The notes under the pieces are model-generated. The model did no database searches, had not been told where the DNA came from, and worked only from the letters and a program-made list of their open reading frames with translations. A program made the position numbers and the translations under genes. Below, piece by piece: positions 22,596 to 33,560 of a stretch of 64,000 nt of DNA. This DNA comes from Ryuthela nishihirai (taxonomy: Eukaryota > Arthropoda > Arachnida > Araneae > Heptathelidae). The stretch lies in assembly GCA_038380435.1 (NCBI GenBank), contig JAWZYU010000011.1, forward strand, positions 73,715,501-73,779,500. The letters are read 5' to 3'. Position 1 is the first letter of the stretch, and every line of letters begins with the position of its first letter.

Positions 22596-24850
22596 ACCCT
22601 TCCAGTGTCCAATCTGAAAAACAAATTTCCATCCAGGGTCCAAGCTATTTTCTCACTATGCTCAGCCAAAAACAAAACTTTAACTTTTTTTCCTTGCCAA
22701 ATAACTAATGATAGGAATTATGGAATGTTGTATACGAAATTAATCAGTAATTAATTCTGGATTTACTGAAAATCAAGTATTTAACAAAAAAAGATATGTT
22801 TTATTTTAATAGGCCTTTTTTAGAGTCATGTAGTAAAAAAATTCATCTGGCAACACAAATAAAAAGTTATTTAAAAAAAAACTAATAGACAGAAATGATT
22901 ACAATGCACATGAATAGAATGACTATATATTTCTGAAAAACAAAAAAATTACTTTTTGATTTTAAGTAACTATTTTTCTTGTTTTGTAATTTATTTCTTG
23001 GTACCATACTTTGAGAAAATTCCAGGCTTTTAGCCAACTGTGCTGGGTCAGATAACAAGTCAACTTTAGAATTAAAAAAAAAAACCAATCAATGGAAATA
23101 AGTCATATTATATACCAAATTAAACAGAATTTAATTACGAATTTTATGAAAATAAATGATACAAACAAATTTGCATGCATATTGATTTTAATAAACCTTT
23201 TTCAATGTGATATGGTAAAAAAAAATAAGACCACAGTATACATTTAAGGCTTCATTTTGGAAAACCTACTGAATAAAAATAGTTAAATTTTATATTTATC
23301 AAAAGGAAATTTCCTCCTGAATAATATAATACTCAACCTGAAATATGATTATCATTTCTTTTAACGATTCTTTTCAGTATCCTGTATTTTAAACACGGCC
23401 AGTGTTATACAACGTGATTTGGCCTTCTCACATTCATGGGATTTTATGAACTGGTTATGAAATAGAAAAAAAACTTCCTTGGCTGCTTTTTTTTTTTATT
23501 AAACATTATGAATTTTTTTCTTTGGGTGATGAAGTTTGGCAATCTTGGCTAAATGCAGAAAGCTTTGTAGATCAAGGACCAGCCCTTCCCAAAATTGCCC
23601 TCCCAAATGGTGGCCAATTTCCGTAGCAAAGGAAGTCTATTTTGCTTCTCTATCCAAGACATTCAATTTCAGAAAATGGTACAAGCTAAAAGTTTTTTTA
23701 TTAAAAAAGCAAGAAATAATAAAAGAAAAATTATATATCACCTAGGATGTTAAATAAAATATTTGCAACCACTTTTAAGCCGACCTCCAATCTAGCATAA
23801 CTCGGAAAGATCGATAAATTAGCCGATCGAAAGATCACTAACTAATGGAAATAAATTTACAGAAATGAATTTGCTTCCATATCCAAGACCTCATTTATTT
23901 TCAGAAAATAATACCAAATCAGAGTTTTACTAGAAAATAATAAATAATAAAATAAAAATTAACATATAACCTAATGCAATGTTAAAATATCCACAGCAAC
24001 AAGTTGTAGGCCGGCCATATGATGTAGCATAACTATGAAAAAATAATACTTATCGATTGGCCAAAATATCAGTAATTTCCGAAAATAAATCTACTGAAAT
24101 GAAAACTAAGGTTTAAATATAAAAAAGTAAATACTAACTTTAAAAAGGGTATCCAACATGCTGGACCAAAACTGTAAAAAACATTTGAAGCACACGGAAC
24201 CAGATAGCATGTGTCAGCTATCTGCGTCTTGATTGCCTCAATGAAGCAAAACAAATTAAATGCAGCTGCAACCAGAATTTCTAAAAAGGATGTGTTTACT
24301 TCCAGTTTAGATTTTAAGAGTGGGAAAGATGCATGGAATGCTGAAATAGGTTTATGACAGAAAAGAATGTGAAAAGGGAAAAAAATGGCAGTACATATGT
24401 AATTTCTTCCAAAATTTATCATTTCTTAAAATAGTGTTTTTTTTTTGTTCATTTTTAGGAGATTTTTCGAAAATTTAAGGAAAAATTTGTTGATAATAGT
24501 TCAAATCAAACGTGAGCTTAAATCACAAGGTTGTTTCACGAAATAGGAACATTAACAAACAAATCAGCAATACCATTTAGTGCGTCGAAGAAATGGCAGT
24601 CAGATGGCTTTATAAAATTATTTATATTGTAGTTTAATAAGATTTTCATCAAATTAACAAACAAAATATTATTTTTGAAGCCTGAATTATATATTTTTAT
24701 ACGATATATATATAAATTACAACTGCAATTTTTATTTTTAAAAAATCGATTTTTCTTTTGTTGTACTAAAAATTGATACATATGTCCTTGGCCTCTCAAT
24801 TCGAATTCTCCGAATGTATACAGACAAGGTGGACACTGGAAGGGTTAATA
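22596..24850 (-). mobile_element. R1 TTAA-family element, 2.25-kb full copy
   Basis: Both ends read TTAACCCTTCCAGTGTCC in inverted orientation (22596 and 24850), a perfect 18-bp pair including the TTAA. After that the ends diverge (subterminal sequences differ). The interior aligns with the 1.26-kb copy at both sides and with 29090-29585. No transposase ORF is visible; only short ORFs without recognised motifs occur. TTAA and the CCCTT end suggest a piggyBac-like non-autonomous family, by inference. Confidence 0.7.
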
Positions 24851-25512
24851 GAATTAAGAATCTGGTTGATAGACAATTGCGTAATGAGCAGTGTGGAATC
24901 AGAAGTGGCAGGGGATGTGTAGATCAGATTTTTTCACTTAGGCAGATTCATGAAAAATGTTTAAAGGTTTAGAAACTGTAGTTACTAGCTTTGTCGATTT
25001 CAAAAGGGCTTAATTTGTGGGCTATCGTGAGATTGTGTGACACACCAGACAAGTTAGTTAACATAATGAAAGCTATCTATAATAATACTGGGTCATTTGT
25101 GAGAGTTGGTAAGGCTTGTAACAATTGGTTTAGCTTTTCTTCTGGTGTTCAACAAGGGTGCATTTTGTCTCCTTTTCTCTTTAGTTTTGTTATTGATTGT
25201 GTAGGTTTGGTGATAAACAGAGAGAAAACTAAAGTAATGAAAATTGGTCAGGCAGGCTGTGGTTCAATTAATCTGAATAGTTACACTCTTGAGCAGGTAT
25301 TTCAGTTTAATCATCTTGGGAGCTATGTGACAGATCCTGGTGATGTGCAGCATGAGATTAACAGATAAATAGGGATTACTGCTGGGACTTTTAAGAATCT
25401 ATGGAGAATGTGGAGAAACAAGCTTATACACCTTAAGACTAAAATTAGACTGTAGAATAGTTTGGTTCTTTCTAGAGTTAGTTATGGTAGTGAAACTTGG
25501 ACCCTTTGTAAA
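24847..25512 (+). pseudogene. RTE reverse transcriptase fragment (copy D)
   Basis: It starts at the LNRIKNLVDRQL region and runs through VQQGCILSPFLFSFVIDC (25150) and INREKTKVMKIGQAGC (25210) to GSETWTLC (25490). A block containing the YADD catalytic motif is missing between VIDC and GLVINREK (near 25200), so it cannot be active. It has neither a LINE 3' tail nor a 5' end. The left edge coincides with the TTAA of the R1 element. Confidence 0.85.
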
Positions 25513-25812
25513 TATCATTTCTGCTCTTCAAATTAAAACTTATAAGTAACAAGACTATTCTTCAAGAGCTTGTTTTGAAGACTGCCTGCAGCATTGGCAG
25601 AGCAGGTACTGTGACCTAGTTATTTGCTCGCACACACAGTCATGTGACTACATAGTGGATTGTTTTCAGCGAGTGCTGTTCTCACACATTGGATAATGTC
25701 ACCTTGAATCCAGTTAGTATTTATAACTTTATAATTAAGCATTCATTTTCATTTCTGTAGATTTATTTTATTTTCCTTAATTATCAATATTTTGATAGGT
25801 TGATATATCGAT
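25512..25812 (+). repeat. R1-associated repeat segment
   Basis: It is shared with about 2030-2330 (TGCTCTTCAAAT, CTTCAAGA...GCTGCAGC, GTTAGTATTT near the ends). No coding signal. Confidence 0.5.
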
Positions 25813-26050
25813 CTTTCTGAGGAAGCAGTTAGACAGCACAACAGCAGAGAGCTGTACCAGATAGTTAATGTTTTGTATGGTAGAAAACGGCAGGTATACA
25901 GGGATTGAAGGATAAACAAGGTAAGGTTATAGAAGGTGAGGATTCTGTCATGGCTAGGTGGGTTGAGCATTTCAGTGATATTCTAAACAATGCGGTTAGT
26001 TCTATTCCCATTGTTTGCAATGATGATAGATGCATTGGTGGCGTTAATGC
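25812..26050 (+). pseudogene. RTE internal fragment (copy E)
   Basis: About 235 bp nearly identical to 29638-29872: it encodes the EEAVRQHNSRELYQIVNVL linker and the KDKQGKVIEGEDSVMARW segment, including the same frame break near 25895. Both LINE ends are absent. Confidence 0.85.
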
Positions 26051-26301
26051 ATTGGTGGCTCAGAGTTATACTACATCAGATGGCCAGCTTACAAGTTGTT
26101 GTGGACATAGATGATAATCACAGCGTTACCTTAAATCATTAATAATGCTAAATAGCATGATGAGACTTTATTATTTATTTTAATCTTAGCACAATATAAA
26201 GAAGAAATAGTTGCCATTAGAGATCATAGATGGCACCAATGGTCGGCGCCAAAATCATTGGTGAAGAGTTTAAAGCCTTAAAATTAGTTGGAAAAAGATG
26301 A

Positions 26302-26372
26302 GCTGGTATTAGTTCAATGGTAGAATACTCTGGCATGTTTCTGGAGCAATGTGAGTTCAAGTCCCGTATGTT
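26302..26372 (+). repeat. tRNA-Gly-like sequence, tandem unit 1
   Basis: GGTATTAGTTCAATGGTAGA followed by GAGTTCAAGTCCC. Close to a tRNA-Gly D arm and T arm; acceptor stem is poor. Confidence 0.65.
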
Positions 26373-26624
26373 AGTGAAAAGTTTTTCCACAAAATATTTA
26401 TTAATATATTGACACCAGAAAGTCAACAGGTAATGCTGTGATTTTCATCTTTGTTTAAATCATTAATAAAACTACATAGCATGATGAGACTTTATTATTT
26501 ATTTTCATCTTACTTAGTACAATATAAAGAAGAAATAGTTGCCACCTGAGATCATAGATGGCACCAATGGTAGGTCATCAGTGAAGAGTTTAAAGTCTTA
26601 AAATTAATGTGAAAAAGATGAGCT

Positions 26625-26694
26625 GGCATTAGTTCAATGGTAGAATACTCTGGCATGTTTCTGGGGAAATGAGGGTTCAAGTCCCATACATTGG
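26625..26694 (+). repeat. tRNA-Gly-like sequence, tandem unit 2
   Basis: GGCATTAGTTCAATGGTAGA, then GAGGGTTCAAGTCCC. The best preserved of the copies, with both Pol III box-like motifs. Confidence 0.7.
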
Positions 26695-26744
26695 TAAAAA
26701 AATTTTCACAAAATATTTATTGAAATATCACATTAGGTTATAGA

Positions 26745-27165
26745 TTAATTTTTCTTTTATTATTTCATCATTTACCAGTAAAAAAACTTATCTTGTATGA
26801 TTTCTGAAAATGAATGACAATGTCTTGGATACAGAAGTAAAAAGGACTTGTCCTGGAAATCAGTCCTCGTGTAGGAATACAATTTCAGCAAGGACTTTAC
26901 CCCCTCCCCAGTAGAATTTTTTTAGCATAAGTTTTTAAGTTTTAATTTAACAGTTTTAAAAATTTTTAAAAGATTAATCTTTTAAAAAATATTTTAAAGA
27001 TTAATATATTGGTTATGCCACTCTGACAATATAGACATTTGTTTTTTACCCTTGATGCACAAACCTTTCTGCACTTAGCTAATATACCACAATGAAAAGA
27101 ATCATTAAAAGAAATAAAAACAGTGTTTCGGGTAAATATTATTCAGGGAGAAATTTCCTTTTGAT
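26745..27165 (+). mobile_element. R1-family repeat segment
   Basis: It matches about 2430-3040 in order, with deletions: GATACAGAAG, a CCCCTCCCC block, and GAAAAGAATCATTAAAAGAA near the end. It is probably the continuation of the repeat broken by the tRNA-like units. Confidence 0.55.
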
Positions 27166-27450
27166 TAATCAATAAATGTTATGTGGAAAAAATGTTGCCA
27201 ACATATGGGACTTGAATCCACATCTCTCCAGAAACATGCCAGGATATTCTAACCATTGAACTAATATCACCTCTGTCTTTTTTTCCACTAATTATGACTT
27301 TCATTCTTCCCATGAATTTCGGCACCTCCATTTGGCACCATCTGTGATCTCTGGGGGCAACTATTTCTTTTTAGTGGGCTGAGTAAGATGGAAATAAATA
27401 AGGAAATCACATCACGCTATTTAGCATTATTAATGATTTAAACAATAAAT
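27165..27450 (-). mobile_element. Inverted copy of the tRNA-Gly-like element
   Basis: Minus-strand copy with the tRNA-like segment at about 27198-27270 (complement of CATATGGGACTTGAATCCAC and CCATTGAACTAATATCACC). The GATCACAGATGGTGCC and ATTATTAATGATTTAAACAA-type blocks follow in inverted order. Confidence 0.65.
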
Positions 27451-27624
27451 GACAATCTCAGAGTTACCTGTTGACTTTTAAACGTCTATAAATCAATAAG
27501 TGTTTCGTGGGGGAAAATTTACCGAAATGGGGCTCAAATCCATATGTTGGCGAAATTTTTCCCACGAAACATTCACTGATTTATAGACATTTAAAAGTCA
27601 GCAGATAACTCTGAGATTGTCAAT
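27447..27624. mobile_element. Compact foldback element sharing ends with the tRNA-Gly-like family
   Basis: Inverted arms of about 75 bp: left TGACAATCTCAGAGTTACCT to TTTCGTGGGGGAAAATTT, right the inverse ending GATAACTCTGAGATTGTCA. The outer end is the same as that of the 21.6-kb copy. The centre keeps only a short B-box-like piece (GGGGCTCAAATCC). Confidence 0.75.
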
Positions 27625-28039
27625 TATTCTTTTGATTAATATATAATTTAACTGTTTTTCAACCGAATGTCAAAAGTCCCCAATAACACTCTTTGTTTTT
27701 CTTCCCTTGTATGCCCCTAAAAACTGGAAATATTTTCATACAGTCAAAAATATATGCATGTGAACAATGAAAAAAATAAACAATGATGTGGTCTGCTATT
27801 TAAATATATAAAAGGAAGAATACCAGCAGAAGAAGGACAAATATGGGAAATGGAGGGATTTCAACTAATGAAATCATAAAGGGATCTGGAGAGCAAATAG
27901 TATGGATATACCTAGCTTCTCTATATAATAATTAATACGTTAATAAAATTACAATTATGTTAATAAAATGTTTCTCAAAACCCAATCAGGGTCCTCTCAC
28001 CGAGCCCCTGGCTTTGGGGTAATGCCTAGTTCCGCCACT

Positions 28040-29060
28040 GTTGTGAACAATGTATTTATGGTAGAATTTTGAAACTTTGGTGACAGAATGTGAAGGTCAT
28101 GAGATTTCACTTAGTTACAAAGAGTTGCCTCCTTACCCCTGGTGTTGGGGGGGGGGGGACTTCAACTTTTTAATTTTAAGAGATAAGTTAAAAATTATTT
28201 TTGGGTTTGATAGGTATTGAAATATCACAATTCACGCTCTCTGAATCTCCCAAAATATATAATTGCACCCTCTAGTGGTGGAAAATGTTGAAAATTACAA
28301 TATTTTAAATGAGTAGTACAAGTGAAGTATTTATGCTAGAAATTCGAAAATTTTGGTCGTAATGTGTGCATTGGCAGCAATGAGTTATCTACAGGGTGGG
28401 TAGAAAAATGCAAATTTTTTTCTTTTAAGAAATAATTGTTTTTGGAGATAAACATTCTTTTTCAGTTTGATAGGTACTGATGAAATATTATGATTCACAC
28501 TTTCTGATTCTCACAAAAGTTTAAATTGTGCCCTCTAATGGTGCAAAAAATTTTAAATTGTCAAATTTTCAAATGAATATTGCAAATGATGTATTTGTGC
28601 TAGAAATTTTAGATTTTGAAGATAAAATGTGGTCATGAGATTTGCAACAATAAGTTGCTGCCTTAAACACATGGGGTTGGTAAATGCAACTGTTTTGTTT
28701 TAAGAGATAATTCAAAATTCTTTTAGTTGGATTGGTACTAATGAAATATAATTTGCAATTTTCTCATCTTTAGGTAGTGTTAATTTATATCACTAGAAGG
28801 TATTAAATGTGGAAAAGCGAAATTTACATCACTACAAGGTATTAAATGCGGAAAAGCAAAATTTACATCACTAGAAGGTATTAAATGTGGAAAAGCAAAA
28901 TTTGAATGAATATTGCAAGTGATTTATTTATAGTAGAAATCTGATATTTCAGTGATAGAGTGTCAACAGATATTCCCCTAACAGCAATAATCTGCCTCCT
29001 TTTCTCAGATGATGTGAGAAAAGCAACTTTTTGAGTTTAAGGAATAAATGACAAATACTT
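28040..29060 (+). repeat. Degenerate tandem array, about 260-330-bp units
   Basis: A landmark TATTTATGNTAGAAAT recurs at about 28051, 28330, 28592 and 28925 (spacings 279, 262 and 333). Each unit also has a GGTTTGATAGGTAnTG-like block, TTnCACnnTCTnATTCTC and a GCACCCTCTAGTGG-like block. The longer third unit contains three copies of a 41-bp repeat (28796-28905, around TCACTAGAAGGTATTAAATG). Confidence 0.75.
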
Positions 29061-29587
29061 TTTATGCTGTATAAATAGTAATTAAGTACTACTAATAAGT
29101 GAAGCATAACTAATTAAATACAGGTGCACCAAGAATTTCTAAAAAGGATGTGTTTACTTTCAGTTTCGATTTGAAGGATGCTGGGAAAAATGATAAAAAT
29201 AACTTGGGAATACTGAAATAGATTTATGACAGAAAAGAGTGTGAAACGAAAAAAAAAATCGAGTTATAATTACTTCCAAAATCTATCGTTTTTAAAAATA
29301 GCAGTTTTTTTTTTTTTTTTTTTTTGTTATTTTTAGTAGATTGTTGGAAATTTAAGGAAAAATTTGCCGATAATAGTTCAAACTTGTGAGCTTAAATCTG
29401 AAGGTTGCTTCGGAAAATAGGAACATTAACAAGCAAATCGGCAATACCGTTTAGTGCTTCTAAGAAATGGCAATCAGATGGCTTTATAAAATTATTTATA
29501 TTGCAGTTTAATAAAATATGCAATTATTAAAAAAACAAAATATTATTTTTGAAGCCTGAATTACATATTTTTATAAGCTATATATAA

Positions 29588-31440
29588 GATCAGTTAGCTG
29601 CTGATAAGAATCTTTGGCTTGATGGCTTGGCTGACAAAGCTGAGGAAGCAGTTAGACAGCACAACAGCAGAGAGCTGTACCAGATAGTTAATGTTTTGTA
29701 TGGTAGAAAACGGCAGGTATACAGGGATTGAAGGATAAACAAGGTAAGGTTATAGAAGGTGAGGATTCTGTCATGGCTAGGTGGGTTGAGCATTTCAGTG
29801 ATATTCTAAACAATGCGGTTAGTTCTATTCCCATTGTTTGCAATGATGATAGATGCATTGGTGGCGTTAATGTTGGCCCTATAACACAATCTGAAGTTAT
29901 TTTGGCTATTTCTAAACTTAAACTTCATAAATCCCCAGGGGTAGATGAAATTACTACAGAAATGCTCAGAGCTGGGAATGTTTTGGTTATCACTTGGATG
30001 ACTGAAATTTTGAATAACTTTTATGATAAAGGCATGGTTCCTAAAGATTTTACCAGAGCTATTATTATCCCTATTTTCAAAAAAGGTGATCGCAGTTCTT
30101 GTGATAACTATAGGGGTATCAGCCTACTCTCTGTTCCAGGTAAAGTTCTTTCCATGATTGTGCTTAATAGATTTAAGAATCTGGTTGACAGTCAATTGCG
30201 TAATGAGCAATGTGGATTCAGAAGTGGTAGGGGATGTGTGGATCAGATATTTTCACTTAGGCAGATTCTTGAGAAATGTTTAGAGTTTCAGAAACCTTTG
30301 GTTGCTAGCTTTGTTGATTTCAAAAAGGCTTTCGACTCTGTTGATTGTCATAATTTGTGGTTGATTGTGAAATCATATGGTATACCAGACAAGTTAGTTA
30401 ACATAATGAAAGCTCTCTATAATAACACTGAGTCATGTGTGAGAGTTGGTAAGGCTTGTAGCAATTGGTTTAGCATTACTTCTGGTGTTCGACAAGGGTG
30501 CATTTTGTCTCCTTTTCTCTTTAGCTTGGTTATTGATTATGTTATGAGAAATTCACTTCAAGGGAAAGATTTTGGCCTTAAATGGACTGGAGATATGAAT
30601 ATTTCTGATTTATATTATGCTGATGATTTAGCCCTTTTGTCAAATGATGTTGATGAGATGAACTCTTTCATTCGAGGTGTTGATGAGACTGGTAGTAGAG
30701 TAGGTTTGGTTATAAACAGAGAGAAAACTAAAGTGATGAAAATTGGTCAGTCAGGCTGTGATTCAGTTAATCTGAATGGTTGCAGTCTTGAACAGGTGTC
30801 ACAGTTTAATTATCTTGGGAGCTATGTAACAGATAATGGTGATGTGCGGCATGAGATTAACAGACGAATAGGGATTGCTGCCGGGACTTTTAAGAATCTA
30901 TGAAGAGTTTGGAGAAATAGGCGTATACACCTAAAGACTAAAATTAGACTGTATAATAGTTTGGTTCTTTCTAGGGTTAGTTATGGTAGTGAAACTTGGA
31001 CATTTTGTAAACAAGATAACAGGAAACTAGATGCTTTTGATTCCAGATGCTTATGCAGTATCTTGGGCATTAGGTGGTTGAATTTTGTAACTAATGATGA
31101 GGTTAGGCAAAGGAGTTTGCAACCTCCTTTAAGCAGCATATTGTGCAGAGAGAGACTCCGTTGGTTTGGCCATGTTGCCCGTATGAATATAGATTCGCGA
31201 ATAGGTGCCTAAAGACCTCAAATAAATGAACAGTGTGCTTAAAGACCTCAAAAAGAGGGGGAGACCTAAGATGCGGTGGGCAGACAATGTCAAACAGGAC
31301 CTTGTTAGAATTGGTGTGCAGTGGCCAGATGCAGTAGATGTAGCTCAGGATAGACTTGCTTGGAGAACTAAATTGCATGGTCTGGTTGGACCTCCGTAGC
31401 CCATGGCTGCTTGAGGATGATGATGATGATATATATATAT
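29588..31440 (+). mobile_element. 5'-truncated RTE LINE (copy F)
   Basis: It begins in the linker (complement-free GATCAGTTAGCTGCTGATAAG) and ends with GGCTGCTTGAGG and a GATGATGATGAT tail at 31420-31432. It sits inside an R1 element between AT-rich flanks. The RT ORF is open for 391 codons and then stopped. The C-terminal region also has a local duplication near 31190-31250. Confidence 0.85.
29728..30903 (+). pseudogene. RTE reverse transcriptase ORF, 391 codons, interrupted
   Basis: This frame encodes the RT domain of an RTE-type LINE, which copies element RNA at a nicked chromosomal target. Visible motifs in order are FRSGRGCVDQIF, VASFVDFKKAFDSV (motif A), SGVRQGCILSPFLF (motif B), YYADDLALLS (the catalytic YADD), NREKTKVMKIG and FNYLGSYV. 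The frame ends at TGA (30901), where the 40-41-kb copy has Trp (NLWRLWRNRR). A second open frame (30961-31212) holds the following SRVSYGSETWTFCKQ region. Upstream, the linker is out of frame at the CGGCAGGTATAC site. It is thus a recent but dead copy. Confidence 0.85.
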
Positions 31441-31576
31441 AAAATTACATCAATTTTTATTTTAAAAAAATCAATTTTTTTTTTGTTGTACTACAAACAT
31501 ACACATACTTCCTTGGCCTCTAAATTCAGATTCTCCAAACGTATACAGACGACATGGACACTGGAAGGGTTAACTA

Positions 31577-32425
31577 ACAATGAATGTAAATTCTACATAG
31601 TTGTTACAGTATCTGGTATTACATTATGTTTTGCCACTTCAGCATTCACTTTTAACTTAAATGTGAGCTTGAAACATACCCAAGTTCTCCACAGTTCAAG
31701 ATTTCCAGAGTGACATATGGTACTGTTTTGAATTGTAGATCGCAGGTAATGAAGATGGTGTCCATTATTTGTTTGTGCAGCATTGAGTTACTGATGACAG
31801 ATGGTTTTTTGCTGCCATTGGCACTGGCAGACTGGTGTAATTAGTCATCTCATTTAGGTTTGATGAAATACTTCAGTAAATCACATCCTTGTTTCATTGG
31901 CTGGCACATACTCTGAAGTTCTGCTGTTATCTTCAGGTTACATCCTGTTTTTTACACTTTGATATGGCTTTTCCTGTGTTGCACATTCTTTTACAATTCA
32001 TTTAATTTGTAGCATGCTCAACTAGCATATATTAACCATTACATTTCAACATTCTACTAAAAATCGTCAAATAAATGAACTTGTAAATAATAAATAAATG
32101 AACTCTTAGTTGCTGTTATGGTAATGCTTTTTGAACAGAATATTCCATGCAGCTGGTAGGAGTGTTATGTCAGTATTGCATAAGCTATCTTTTTGCATAT
32201 TAATATGAATGTTTTCGGTATAGTTTAGTTGATATTTTGTAAGGTGCAGCTAATGATATTGCCGATAATTCTTCTTTAATCTGTTTTCTATTATTACTTG
32301 TGCCAGAGCTGTTGTTGGAGTCTGTTTAATGTTTAATGCTGAAGTGTCAAAAGATAATGTAATACCAAATACTATAACAACTATGTAGAAATTACTTATA
32401 TTCATTGTTAGTATAGGAAGGTAAA
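31577..32425. other. Intron sequence, no feature recognised
   Basis: AT-rich sequence between the R1 element and the R4 repeat. I see no coding motif, hairpin or known repeat. Confidence 0.5.
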
Positions 32426-32650
32426 AGTGGCAACTAACACCACTGAAAAGATATATTATCTTAATTTCCCTAACGTGCTAGAACTTCTATGGTCTAAGAG
32501 ATATAGTATAATTGTAAAAATTCACTGATAAGTTTCCTACCATTGCTTAAGTGCAATGTATAGATAAATGTCAAATTAGATAGCCTGCTCAATAGTAATT
32601 AAATTGCAACATAATCGTTTTAATTAAACTGCCTTAGAAAACATATAAAG
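32425..32650 (+). repeat. Dispersed repeat R4, plus copy
   Basis: Inverted partner of 22370-22595. Confidence 0.65.
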
Positions 32651-32959
32651 AACTGTGATCTTATTATTATCTTGCAGTAAGCTACAATTGGTTCCCAATT
32701 ATATTTCTTATTTATATCTTAGCTTTCTCCTCTTATTTAAAAGCTATAAAGTGCACACATAATAAGTAAATATGATAAGTATTCAGTAGTATATAGCTGC
32801 TATGATAATAACATGCTTTTAGTTCAGGTGCAGAGTTCTTATGAATGAAATTCTATCAAAATAAGTGGGCTTCTATCAGAAAATGGGTGGAGTTCAGCTA
32901 TAGAAACTTGAAAATATTACATTTCTAATGTTTTACTTACATTTATTCATAAAAATGTT

Positions 32960-33560
32960 TATTTTATACATCTATTTATTTCAGGGATACTGCACACGAA
33001 ATACAAAAACTCATATAAATCTATTTTTGTGCTGTCGTCAGATGAAGATGCTGAATTTCTGTTTAGAAATGATGTGGAGTCTAATGACAGCAACTAGTCA
33101 AGAGTTGGGATGTCAGGGATCTTGAACTCAAAACTTCACCATGAAGATTATTTTGGTAGTAAGAGATCACTTGCATTTTGTTATAAAAATGGGTAGAGGT
33201 TCAATGATCAATTTGTCAGAAGTGACAAGTTGCTTTCCCAAATTCTTACAGTTGGGGATCAGTTTTTTTTTTAATGAATAATAATCAGCTCTAGCTTGGT
33301 AAATGGTTTGATAACCAAACCAGTAATTATGGAAAATTCAGTGATAGGCAAAGAACTGACTGATGTTTGCAAATGATGTTGCCTGCAACAAAGTTCTACA
33401 AAGACATGAACAAATCGAAGATAATGGGTAATAATGGAAATATGAGTAGAACATAATCAAATAATTCTTATTATAGGATGTTTCCAAAGACAAGAAAGTG
33501 ATCTGTGAGTGAACTTGCTCATTTTATTGATTTTCCCTCAACTTCTGAACAGATTGAATA
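32960..33560 (+). pseudogene. Possible transposase remnant (piggyBac-like?)
   Basis: One frame reads LSSDEDAEFLFRNDVESNDS (33035), an acidic stretch like a piggyBac N terminus. Another reads FPKTRK*SVSELAHFIDF (33480), which could be the KKWxxxxFxHxIDxA region. The frames are broken and the link between the two is weak. Treat as a suggestion only. Confidence 0.25.

Larger units (their letters stand above)
26112..26745 (+). mobile_element. Two tandem units of the tRNA-Gly-like element
   Basis: Two direct units of about 322 bp, each with TTATTATTTATTTT, a GAAGAAATAGTTGCC block, a GATCATAGATGGCACCAATGG block, and a tRNA-Gly-like segment (26302-26372 and 26625-26694). The right tRNA-like copy reads GGCATTAGTTCAATGGTAGA and later GGGTTCAAGTCCC. 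They interrupt an R1-type repeat between about 26110 and 26745. Confidence 0.7.
29090..31577 (+). mobile_element. R1 TTAA-family element, partial, carrying a nested RTE
   Basis: 29130-29585 follows the interior of the 2.25-kb copy (TTTCTAAAAAGGATGTGTTT near 29135; GACAGAAAAGA near 29235). After the RTE insertion it resumes at about 31435 and ends GACACTGGAAGGGTTAA at about 31575, the same terminus as at 24850. The left end is not clear. Confidence 0.65.

Noticed and set aside
24069..24422. 117-codon minus ORF as the transposase of the R1 element
   Set aside because: No catalytic pattern or DNA-binding motif, and the corresponding region at 29130-29280 is not open.
26625..26694. Functional tRNA-Gly gene
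   Set aside because: D- and T-arm motifs are good but the anticodon and acceptor arms are not, and the segment is repeated within a transposon-like unit.
28796..28905. CRISPR array (three 41-bp repeats)
   Set aside because: Repeats are head to tail without spacers, in a eukaryotic tandem array.
32960..33560. Confident piggyBac transposase that would explain the R1 family
   Set aside because: Only two short, weak matches in different frames; kept as a low-confidence feature and not used as support.
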